From positions 1 through 6,159 of the forward strand of contig JASFQI010000308.1 in assembly GCA_050115555.1 (NCBI GenBank): a stretch of DNA of 6,159 nucleotides, in the 5' to 3' direction. The position numbers and the translations under genes were made by a program. The DNA comes from JASFQI01 sp050115555 (GTDB lineage: Bacteria; Desulfobacterota; DSM-4660; Desulfatiglandales; HGW-15). Below, piece by piece: positions 1 to 4,233 of this stretch. Every line of letters starts with the position of its first letter. Within the stretch, counting starts at the first letter, position 1. The notes beneath the pieces are model-generated. The model made no database searches and had not been told where the DNA came from. It saw nothing but the letters and a program-made list of their open reading frames with translations.

Positions 1-217
1 CGGACACCGCCTCAACCACACCGTCCACCTTGTCGAAGTCCGCCTCTACACACCAGAAGCACCCTCCGGCAAAGGTGGCTTTTTGAAGGTTTTCTGCTTC
101 CGTACGCATTGTCAGGTCCTTTCCTTGCTGGGAGTGGGTATTTTGGAGCGCAAAGGCCCCAGCGGCAAAGAGTGCCGCGATAACCCCCGTAATGACGTAG
201 ATTCCAAGCCGTTTCAT
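1..217 (-). CDS. msrA: Peptide methionine sulfoxide reductase MsrA, N-terminal part (cut by window edge)
   Basis: MsrA reduces methionine-S-sulfoxide in oxidised proteins, using thioredoxin-type reductants. Only the first 72 residues are present; the gene continues beyond position 1. Residues 46-58 read KATFAGGCFWCVE, the family active-site signature, with C53 as the expected nucleophile and C56 next to it. EADFDKVDGVVEAVS follows, as in MsrA. Residues 1-23 form a basic start (KR) followed by a hydrophobic segment ending AFA, so the enzyme is predicted to be exported or membrane-anchored rather than cytoplasmic. The ATG at 217 is supported by AGGAGGA about 8 nt upstream. An MsrA-MsrB fusion cannot be excluded because the C-terminus is missing. 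The upstream csp gene has its own terminator, so msrA is probably transcribed separately. The family call is very secure; the export call is an inference from the N-terminus. Confidence 0.95.
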   Translation of the reverse strand, partial: MKRLGIYVITGVIAALFAAGAFALQNTHSQQGKDLTMRTEAENLQKATFAGGCFWCVEADFDKVDGVVEAVS

Positions 218-269
218 GAACTTCCTCCTCATGAGTCGTTGGAGAAGTAAGAATTCCTTTCGAGTGTAA

Positions 270-297
270 TTCATATTAAATTAATAATGATTGCCAG
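270..297 (-). promoter_or_regulatory. Possible sigma-70 promoter of msrA
   Basis: The 60 bases upstream of msrA are strikingly AT-rich against GC-rich surroundings. Read on the minus strand, CTGGCA (4 of 6 matches to -35) and TATGAA (4 of 6 to -10) are separated by 16 nt, which would start transcription near 263. This is a weak match, and other registers in the same AT-rich block are possible. Confidence 0.3.
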
Positions 298-354
298 AAA
301 GTCATCCCTTGTCGTTGTTTGCGCTGAGGAGGGGGAAAGGTTCGGAGGAGGACC

Positions 355-383
355 AAAAAAAAACGCCGCTCCTAGGAGCGGCG
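355..383 (-). terminator. Rho-independent terminator of the cold-shock gene
   Basis: A perfect 20-bp palindrome at 364-383 (arms CGCCGCTC, CTAG at the centre) is followed on the minus strand by nine uninterrupted T residues (the A run at 355-363). It lies about 90 nt past the csp stop and upstream of msrA, so it should end the csp transcript and separate it from msrA. The T tract is on one side only, so it works for the minus strand only. Confidence 0.88.
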
Positions 384-407
384 TGTCGGTTGTTTCCCCT
401 CGTTTTT

Positions 408-437
408 TCCTGCCCTGCAAGAAATGATGGGGCAGGA
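408..437 (-). other. Hairpin in the csp 3' untranslated region
   Basis: Arms TCCTGCCC (408-415) and GGGCAGGA (430-437) are perfectly complementary around a 14-nt loop. In the csp transcript this lies between the stop codon and the terminator. There is no T run after it, so it is not itself a terminator; it could stabilise the 3' end. Its function is unknown. Confidence 0.4.
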
Positions 438-473
438 GCGTTCCGTACGGGAATCGACCTTTGTTGTTAAGAA

Positions 474-674
474 CTAGAGAACGGTTACATTCGTTGCGGC
501 CGGTCCCTTTTGGCCCTGCTCGACGTCAAAGGAAACCCGGTCTCCCTCGTTCAGGGAGCGAAAGCCGTCCCCGGAAATTCCCGAGTAGTGCACGAATACG
601 TCTGGTCCTTCTTCCTGCTCAATAAAACCATAGCCTTTGCTCTCATTGAACCACTTGACTGTTCCATTTGCCAT
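474..674 (-). CDS. csp: CspA-family cold-shock protein
   Basis: This is a 66-residue single cold-shock domain, the normal size of the family. Such proteins bind single-stranded RNA or DNA and act as RNA chaperones in the cytoplasm. Residues 3-10 (NGTVKWFN) open the fold. RNP1 is present as KGYGFI and RNP2 as VFVHYS, and the ending GPAATNV is typical. The family usually has VFVHFS in RNP2, so here a Tyr replaces one aromatic conservatively. The start at 674 is preceded by AAAGGAGGG about 8 nt upstream. The gene appears monocistronic: a probable promoter lies at 802-829, a leader of about 120 nt precedes the start, and a terminator lies at 355-383. Long leaders are known in cspA-type genes, where they control translation with temperature. 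Whether this one is cold-induced cannot be told from the sequence. The family call is certain; the paralogue is not. Confidence 0.97.
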   Translation of the reverse strand: MANGTVKWFNESKGYGFIEQEEGPDVFVHYSGISGDGFRSLNEGDRVSFDVEQGQKGPAATNVTVL

Positions 675-795
675 GTTGCCACCCTCCTTTCTTCACGATC
701 TCACTGTTTCAAACGCTCGGGTGATGCCAATAGGCAAACGGTACAGACCCTCGGGTTGAAACCAGCTTCCCGATCACGGGAAGCCCTACTGTGGA
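675..795 (-). promoter_or_regulatory. Long, foldable 5' leader of the csp transcript
   Basis: Between the predicted start of transcription (near 795) and the csp ATG there are about 120 nt with several nested complementary segments. The first is a perfect 8-bp hairpin with a 4-nt loop at 765-784 (arms GCTTCCCG and CGGGAAGC). A long-range helix pairs 704-712 with 756-765, with one bulged base. Inside it, 719-722 pairs with 747-750, and a small TGCC/GGCA hairpin lies at 725-736. The Shine-Dalgarno (about 682-690) is outside these helices. The layout resembles a structured leader such as a thermosensor or ligand switch. I could not match it to a riboswitch family by eye. The pairings are seen in the sequence; the regulatory role is inference. 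Confidence 0.4.
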
Positions 796-801
796 GAAAA
801 C

Positions 802-829
802 ATTATGACGGTTTCAAATCAGAGTGCAA
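802..829 (-). promoter_or_regulatory. Probable sigma-70 promoter of csp
   Basis: On the minus strand TTGCAC (3 of 6 matches to -35, including the important TTG) lies 16 nt before CATAAT (5 of 6 to -10). It would start transcription near 795 and give the leader of about 120 nt expected for a cspA-type gene. No better -10 lies nearer the start codon. Confidence 0.45.
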
Positions 830-849
830 TAAAAAAAGACGCTATAAGG

Positions 850-1012
850 GAAACTTTTTTCGAAAGAATCGGGCGTTTCGAACTTTTTCTCGATGTGTTT
901 TCCGGGACTTGCCGGAAATGGAGGATCTCGCAAAACGCTGCTTGATCTCCGTTGGTAACGCTTTCGACCGTTGGAATTGCCCCGGCAAAACCCATGTTTG
1001 CGGGTTTTTTTT
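850..1012 (+). ncRNA. Candidate structured noncoding RNA or leader ending in a terminator
   Basis: This stretch lies between the csp promoter and the next operon, and I find no credible protein in it on either strand. On the plus strand it holds a series of hairpins. These are TTCGAAA/TTTCGAA (859-865 with 876-882) and TTTCCGG/CCGGAAA (899-905 with 912-918). A third, with one bulge, pairs GGAGGATC (from 920) with GATCTCC (ending near 950). The series ends in an intrinsic terminator at 981-1012. A TATAAG at 843-848 could be a -10, but no good -35 accompanies it. It could be a small RNA, or a leader with a premature terminator for the operon starting at 1142. No known RNA family was recognised, and the 5' end is a guess. 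Confidence 0.35.
981..1012 (+). terminator. Rho-independent terminator on the plus strand
   Basis: An 8-bp stem with one bulged G (981-989 with 997-1004) encloses a 7-nt loop and is followed by eight T residues (1005-1012). An alternative stem, AAAACCC (987-993) with GGGTTTT (1002-1008), excludes the first and uses part of the T tract. The directionality is clear: there is no T run on the minus side. No plus-strand protein gene lies upstream of it in the gap, so it points to an untranslated transcript or attenuation of the downstream operon. Confidence 0.7.
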
Positions 1013-1028
1013 CCTGCTCCACCGGGAA

Positions 1029-1078
1029 TTGAATCTTTCCGCAGCAAGCTTGAGGAATGCGCGATCGGAGCATTCTCA
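1029..1078 (+). repeat. Intergenic element, copy 1 (39-nt core 1029-1067)
   Basis: The core matches 2854-2892 at 34 of 39 positions in the same orientation, without gaps. It begins TTGAATCT and contains CCGCAGCA and GAATGCGCGA. Beyond the core, GAGGAATGC (about 1052-1060) can pair with GCATTCTC (1070-1077) with one bulged base, so the copy ends in a hairpin. It sits 17 nt after the terminator and upstream of the 1142 operon. Both copies lie between genes, as expected of a dispersed REP-like element. Confidence 0.6.
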
Positions 1079-1088
1079 GCAAAGGCCG

Positions 1089-1117
1089 TTGATTCGCGCG
1101 GATTCGGGTGCTAGCAT
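1089..1117 (+). promoter_or_regulatory. Probable sigma-70 promoter of the 1142-3164 operon
   Basis: TTGATT (1089-1094, 4 of 6 matches) and TAGCAT (1112-1117, 4 of 6) are separated by exactly 17 nt. Transcription would start near 1124, just before the very strong ribosome binding site AAGGAGGGGG at 1129-1138. It lies downstream of the terminator at 1012, so the operon could be expressed independently of any upstream transcript. Confidence 0.45.
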
Positions 1118-1141
1118 GCGTGATCATGAAGGAGGGGGAGC

Positions 1142-2116
1142 GTGAACGATACCCTGGAGCAACGAGCCGATGCCATTCGCGCGTGGAATGACGCCCTGCC
1201 GGAGGTCGTGGATCTTCACCTGGTCCGGACCGGGGACGAACGATCGTCCCGGATCGAGGCATTTCTGAACGAACTTGCCGAACGGGCCTCCAACGTGCGG
1301 GTGCATCCTGAAACCGGCGAGCCCGGGGCGCTTCCCGGCATTCGGATTCCCCCTTCTTGGACGATCTACGGGGTACCCGAAGGGACTGAGCTGGATCCGT
1401 TCCTGGAGCTCCTATCCCGGACGGTCACTGGCGAGGCAGGGGTTTCGGACGGGCTTCGCACGGCCCTGGAGGGCGTGGGGATGCCTTCGCTCGTGGACCT
1501 CTACGTGGCGACCCAGTGCCCGAACTGCCCCAGGGTCCTGGCCCGCATTGCGCCTTTTCCGTTGGTCAATTCTCTCATTCGGGTGAGGGTCTTCGACGGC
1601 GTGCTCTTTTCAGAGCGGGCTCAGGAGCATGGCATTCGGGCCGTGCCCACGGTGCTCCTGGCCGACGGCCTGCGGTACACCGGTCAGGTGCGTGCCGAGG
1701 AGGTGGCAGAGGGCCTGCTTCAGGGGGATCCCTCCCTTATGCAGGCCGAGGCGTTCGCCCGCATGCTCCAGGCTGGAGATGCCCAGGGCCTCGCCGGGAT
1801 GATGCTTCAAAGACGACAGGTCTTTCCGGGCGTCCTGGATCTCCTCGCCGGAGATTTGTTTTCTCTCCGGCTCGGGGCCATGGTGGCCATGGAGGAGATC
1901 GGGGAAAAGGACCCGGACCTGGCGCGGCAGGGTCTGGAGCTGCTCTGGGAGCGCATGGAAGGCGCCGATCCCTCGGCCCGGGGGGACATCGTGTACCTGG
2001 TGGGCGAGCTGGGGGATGCCTCGTGGCGGCCCCGGCTTCAAGGGCTACTGGAGAGAGAGGTCCCTCAGGACCTTCGCGAAGCCGTGCAGGAAGCCCTGGA
2101 AAGCCTGGAGGAATGA
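1142..2116 (+). CDS. AhpF-N-like tandem thioredoxin-fold protein with helical C-terminal extension
   Basis: This 324-residue protein is probably a cytoplasmic thiol-disulfide oxidoreductase. Residues about 20-95 look like a first thioredoxin fold without cysteines (DLHLVRTGDE at 24-33; GVPEGTELDPFLELL at 77-91). Residues about 112-195 form a second fold with the redox motif C126-P-N-C129 and the cis-proline motif AVPT (167-170). The arrangement of an inactive first fold, a CxxC in the second, DGVLF and AVPTV closely parallels the N-terminal domain of AhpF, the alkyl hydroperoxide reductase flavoprotein. The FAD/NADH part of AhpF is absent. Residues about 200-324 are helical and HEAT-like instead (SLRLGAMVAMEEIGEKDP, GDIVYLVGELGDASW). 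No other cysteines and no signal peptide are present. The GTG at 1142 is supported by AAGGAGGGGG just upstream. It is the first gene of a probable operon. The partner reductase and substrate are unknown. Confidence 0.8.
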   Translation: MNDTLEQRADAIRAWNDALPEVVDLHLVRTGDERSSRIEAFLNELAERASNVRVHPETGEPGALPGIRIPPSWTIYGVPEGTELDPFLELLSRTVTGEAGVSDGLRTALEGVGMPSLVDLYVATQCPNCPRVLARIAPFPLVNSLIRVRVFDGVLFSERAQEHGIRAVPTVLLADGLRYTGQVRAEEVAEGLLQGDPSLMQAEAFARMLQAGDAQGLAGMMLQRRQVFPGVLDLLAGDLFSLRLGAMVAMEEIGEKDPDLARQGLELLWERMEGADPSARGDIVYLVGELGDASWRPRLQGLLEREVPQDLREAVQEALESLEE

Positions 2117-2122
2117 GGGCTG

Positions 2123-2176
2123 CCGTCCCACCAGACGGATCGGTCAAGGGTGGAAGAAGAACGACGAAAACCGTCG
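2123..2176 (+). other. Two short hairpins between the first and second operon genes
   Basis: CCGTC (2123-2127) pairs with GACGG (2134-2138) around a 6-nt loop. CGACG (2162-2166) pairs with CGTCG (2172-2176) around a 5-nt loop, ending 6 nt before the Shine-Dalgarno GGGAGG at 2183-2188. No T tract follows, so these are not terminators. They may affect transcript stability or the translation of the next gene. Confidence 0.35.
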
Positions 2177-2194
2177 AGACAAGGGAGGACGGAA

Positions 2195-2533
2195 TTGATT
2201 CGCGCAAGACTATGGTTTCGGTGTGCCGCCATGCACGACCCGGTCACGCCCTGCGTGGTTCGACCGGCCGTGATCAGTTGGAAGGCCAAGGAACGGGACG
2301 TGGACCTGACCATCGAGCGGTCCTTTTCCGGGGAGGAGCTGGTGAACCGCATGAAGGGGTGGATCACCGTGGATCCCCGAAAGGCCGTGGAGTTGGTGCA
2401 ACGCTACGGATTCCTCAAGGTGCTCGATGACGAGGACTTGTTCGTGGAGCTTGAGAACGAGGAGGACTTCGACCGTCTCGAGCAGGATTTGAGGGAGGCG
2501 TTCGGGGACCAGGCCGACCTGGAGAGGGCGTGA
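2195..2533 (+). CDS. Small acidic protein of unknown function
   Basis: I do not recognise this protein. From the TTG at 2195 it has 112 residues. The part that looks like a folded domain is the last 77 residues, from about VDLTIERSFSGEELVNRMK. It contains AVELVQRYGFLKVLDDEDLFVELENEEDFDRLEQDLREAF, rich in Glu, Asp and Leu, with predicted helices and a short strand. The start is uncertain. TTG 2195 has the best ribosome site (GGGAGG at 2183-2188). ATG 2231 has a poor one, and GTG 2300 has AAGGA at 2288-2292. Before about 2231 the third codon positions are much less GC-rich than later, which favours one of the later starts. There is no signal peptide. The stop overlaps the GTG start of the Smr gene, implying co-translation. 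The acidic domain might bind a partner protein; that is speculation. Confidence 0.7.
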   Translation: MIRARLWFRCAAMHDPVTPCVVRPAVISWKAKERDVDLTIERSFSGEELVNRMKGWITVDPRKAVELVQRYGFLKVLDDEDLFVELENEEDFDRLEQDLREAFGDQADLERA

Positions 2534-2841
2534 CACAGCAAGGAAATGACATGGACGAACCCGGCGACGCCGTGGTCCTTCCCATCGACGGTGTGCTGGA
2601 TCTTCACACCTTCGCCCCCCGGGATGTGCCTATGGTGGTGAAGGACTACCTGGAAGCCTGCGGGGAGAAAGGCATTCGCGAGGTGAGGATCATCCACGGA
2701 AAGGGAAAGGGCGTGCTTCGCAGAACGGTGCATGCGGTCCTGTCAACACACCCTCAGGTGGAGGACTTCGGCCTCGACAACGGCCCGGGAGGGTGGGGCG
2801 TGACCCTGGCACGGCTGAAAAACGTGCCATCGAAGAGGTGA
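2530..2841 (+). CDS. Stand-alone Smr-domain protein
   Basis: This 103-residue protein is essentially a single Smr domain, as found at the C-terminus of MutS2. Smr domains are nucleic-acid binding, and many act as nucleases that nick DNA or cleave RNA. Visible motifs are LDLHTF (23-28), corresponding to the LDLHG motif, HGKGKGVLR (56-64), and the closing GGWGVTLARL (87-96). The Gly of LDLHG is replaced by Thr; whether that affects catalysis cannot be told. There is no MutS ATPase part in the window, so this is one of the small free-standing Smr proteins. GTG 2530 overlaps the previous stop (GTGA) with GGAGAGG just upstream. ATG 2551, with AAGGA 6 nt before it, is an equally reasonable start and would give 96 residues. 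Either way it is translated with its upstream neighbour. Its cellular substrate is unknown. Confidence 0.9.
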   Translation: MTQQGNDMDEPGDAVVLPIDGVLDLHTFAPRDVPMVVKDYLEACGEKGIREVRIIHGKGKGVLRRTVHAVLSTHPQVEDFGLDNGPGGWGVTLARLKNVPSKR

Positions 2842-2853
2842 TACGGCTGCAAG

Positions 2854-2920
2854 TTGAATCTCCCCGCAGCAGGCTTGACGAATGCGCGAGCGAAATATTT
2901 TCGCGGCATGCTCGGGCATG
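2854..2920 (+). repeat. Intergenic element, copy 2 (39-nt core 2854-2892)
   Basis: The core differs from the 1029-1067 copy at only 5 of 39 positions and has the same orientation. It begins 12 nt after the Smr stop codon. Downstream of the core the two copies diverge. Here two hairpins follow: GCGAAA/TTTCGC around TAT (2890-2904) and CATGC/GCATG around a 4-nt loop (2907-2920). The second ends right at the GAGG that probably serves as ribosome site for the zinc-ribbon gene. Confidence 0.6.
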
Positions 2921-2927
2921 AGGCATC

Positions 2928-3164
2928 ATGGAAGACTGCAAACACCGAAAGCTCGTGCTGGTGCAGCCGGAGGCGAACAAGCTCCGTTGCCGGCGCTGCA
3001 ACCTGACTATCTCCCGGGACGAGCTGGAAGGGGACTTCTGCCCGGAGTGCCTGGAGGTGCGTGGAGAGCGGCACAATGATTTCGAGGAGGTTCCGGCGGA
3101 GGAAGCCGGACGGGCGTACTATCGGTGCGAGACCTGCGGTGCCGTCATAGAGGTGGAAGACTGA
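2928..3164 (+). CDS. Small zinc-ribbon protein of unknown function
   Basis: This 78-residue protein has three clear CxxC pairs: C21-R-R-C24, C38-P-E-C41 and C67-E-T-C70. A C4-K-H6 near the start could contribute further ligands. CxxC pairs of this kind (zinc knuckles) normally bind zinc structurally, and the last one (YYRCETCGAVIEV) is a typical ribbon knuckle. The N-terminal half resembles small rubredoxin- or ribbon-type proteins, but I cannot name a family. Iron rather than zinc binding is possible. It is probably cytoplasmic, with no signal peptide. The ATG at 2928 has only a modest ribosome site (GAGG 2920-2923) at the foot of a hairpin from the intergenic element. It is the last gene of the plus-strand operon, and the next gene is convergent. 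No strong terminator is seen in the 24-nt gap before it. Confidence 0.82.
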   Translation: MEDCKHRKLVLVQPEANKLRCRRCNLTISRDELEGDFCPECLEVRGERHNDFEEVPAEEAGRAYYRCETCGAVIEVED

Positions 3165-3188
3165 TTCTCCCGGCCATGCCGAAGAAGA

Positions 3189-3452
3189 TCACGTCCGTGT
3201 GAGCTTCAGGGTGACGGCATTGGCACGGTCCGGACACTCCACCACGAGCTCGTTCTTGTCGGCCCAGGGGTACTGCCCCCCGAACTGCATGACGCTGAGG
3301 TTCGGAAAGATGTCGTGGTAGAAGAAACCGCACAGGCCGCCGCTGTCGTAACAGCTGACGGAAAGGACGTCCCCTTTCCTGTGCCCCGCACTGCATTCCC
3401 CCTTGACATCCAGGACCTCCGCACGGAAGGGATTCATCGTGTCGTTGGACAT
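3189..3452 (-). CDS. TIGR04076 family protein
   Basis: This 87-residue protein fits the TIGR04076 family of small uncharacterised proteins in both length and pattern. Residues 20-28 are CSAGHRKGD, matching the family C-x-A-G-H-x-x-G-D motif. They are followed by GGLCGFFYHDIFP (38-50), FGGQYPW (57-63) and a late VECPD (71-75). The conserved Cys and His residues suggest metal binding or redox chemistry, but no function is established that I can cite. There is no signal peptide. The ATG at 3452 is preceded by AAGGAGG. It starts only 16 nt after the stop of the SPOR gene, so the two are very probably co-transcribed. The family call is confident; the role is unknown. Confidence 0.88.
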   Translation of the reverse strand: MSNDTMNPFRAEVLDVKGECSAGHRKGDVLSVSCYDSGGLCGFFYHDIFPNLSVMQFGGQYPWADKNELVVECPDRANAVTLKLTRT

Positions 3453-3468
3453 GGTGGATTCCTCCTTC

Positions 3469-4155
3469 TCATTCCTCCGTCGCGGAAAGGGCGCTTCGGT
3501 CGATTTCGAGGGGCTTGAAATAGGAGACGAGCCCCTTTTTCTTGAGCGCCTCACCCGCCGCACGGGCCTCCTTTTCGGTATCGTACTTTCCGATGTACAC
3601 GCGAAACCACTGACCCCCTGCCAGCTCTTCATCCACGAAGAAGGCCTTCTGCCCCGCCTTTTCCAGCTTCAGGACCTCCTTGACGGCGTGCTCCTTTTCC
3701 TTGAAGGAGCTCACGTGGAGGAGAAATACCATGTCCCCGGAATCTGCGGGGGGACTGGCCTTGGCAACGGGAGCCGGCTTGGAGGGAGGGGGCTGGGTGG
3801 GCTTCGAAGTCTCCACCGGGGTCGACCCCCCGTTTCCTATGCGCCGGATCTCGTACTCCTTGATGAGATCCAGGGCCTGGAGCGCCCGGGCCTCCTCCTT
3901 GGCCTGTGTAATCGTGGGGTAGCGTGCGATGTAGATGCGGTACCACTTGCCTTTTTTCGGAACGGTCTCGTACCGGTAAAACGCACCGTACCCCAGCCGT
4001 TTGAGGTAGTTGACCCGGCTCACGGCCTCGTCCAGGTCCTGGTAGGATGCAATGTGGATGCCGTACGAGGTTTCGGCGTGCACAGAGGTGAAGGGCGCTG
4101 CGGAAAGGAACCCGATGAAGAGAAGGAAGGAAATAAACCGTTTCGATGGGACCAT
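3469..4155 (-). CDS. Secreted protein with two SPOR domains
   Basis: This is a 228-residue exported protein. Residues 1-27 form a signal peptide: a basic start (SKR), a hydrophobic core (FISFLLFIGFLSAA) and a SVHA cleavage site. SPOR domain 1 spans about 31-104 (YGIHIASYQDLDEAVSRVNYL; WYRIYIARYP). A Pro/Ser/Lys-rich linker spans about 108-140, and SPOR domain 2 about 142-217 (FLLHVSSFKEKEHA; WFRVYIGKYDTEKEARA). SPOR domains bind denuded peptidoglycan glycan strands, often at division sites, so a periplasmic cell-wall role is expected. The residues point to binding only; no enzymatic domain is present. ATG 4155 is chosen because AAGGGGG lies at the right distance. Upstream ATGs at 4173 and 4176 lack one and would lengthen the signal peptide oddly. 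It lies downstream of nfi and probably has its own promoter. Confidence 0.92.
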   Translation of the reverse strand: MVPSKRFISFLLFIGFLSAAPFTSVHAETSYGIHIASYQDLDEAVSRVNYLKRLGYGAFYRYETVPKKGKWYRIYIARYPTITQAKEEARALQALDLIKEYEIRRIGNGGSTPVETSKPTQPPPSKPAPVAKASPPADSGDMVFLLHVSSFKEKEHAVKEVLKLEKAGQKAFFVDEELAGGQWFRVYIGKYDTEKEARAAGEALKKKGLVSYFKPLEIDRSALSATEE

Positions 4156-4175
4156 CCTGAATCCCCCTTGCATCA

Positions 4176-4204
4176 ATACTGACGCATCCTGGCGAGGGAG
4201 TCAA
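4176..4204 (-). promoter_or_regulatory. Possible promoter of the SPOR/TIGR04076 gene pair
   Basis: On the minus strand TTGACT (5 of 6 matches to -35, at 4199-4204) is followed after exactly 17 nt by CAGTAT (3 of 6 to -10, at 4176-4181). Transcription would start near 4169, 14 nt before the SPOR start codon. The -10 and spacer overlap one arm of the inverted repeat at 4179-4189, so a protein binding that arm could block it. The -10 is weak. Confidence 0.35.
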
Positions 4205-4233
4205 TGCCCTTTTAAGGAAGCGGGATGCGTCAG
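4179..4233. repeat. Perfect 11-bp inverted repeat across the nfi stop codon
   Basis: CTGACGCATCC (4179-4189) and GGATGCGTCAG (4223-4233) are exact reverse complements separated by 33 nt. The right arm covers the last bases and the stop codon of nfi; the left arm covers the possible -10 of the SPOR promoter. There is no T tract after it, so it is not a standard terminator. It may form an mRNA stem-loop that protects the nfi 3' end, or be a split operator. Confidence 0.6.

Noticed and set aside
265..295. Fur-box-like AT-rich sequence upstream of msrA
   Set aside because: Only about half of the 19-bp Fur consensus matches; such matches are expected by chance in an AT-rich promoter region.
721..795. 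Cyclic-di-GMP (GEMM) riboswitch in the csp leader
   Set aside because: A GGCAAAC-like string is present on the plus strand, but the conserved second half and tetraloop arrangement are missing, and the orientation does not fit.
510..1145. 211-codon plus-strand open frame
   Set aside because: It runs antisense through the csp gene, its leader and its promoter, shows no recognisable domain, and has no good ribosome site. It is a chance frame.
819..1262. 147-codon minus-strand open frame
   Set aside because: It is antisense to the start of the thioredoxin-fold gene and spans a terminator, a repeat copy and the csp upstream region. It has no family signature.
1516..2430. 304-codon plus-strand open frame rich in Gly, Arg and Pro
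   Set aside because: Another frame of the thioredoxin-fold and acidic-protein genes. Its composition is the usual by-product of GC-rich coding DNA, and the overlapping frame has clear motifs.
3403..4182. 259-codon plus-strand open frame
   Set aside because: Antisense to the SPOR and TIGR04076 genes, both of which have clear domain motifs and ribosome sites.
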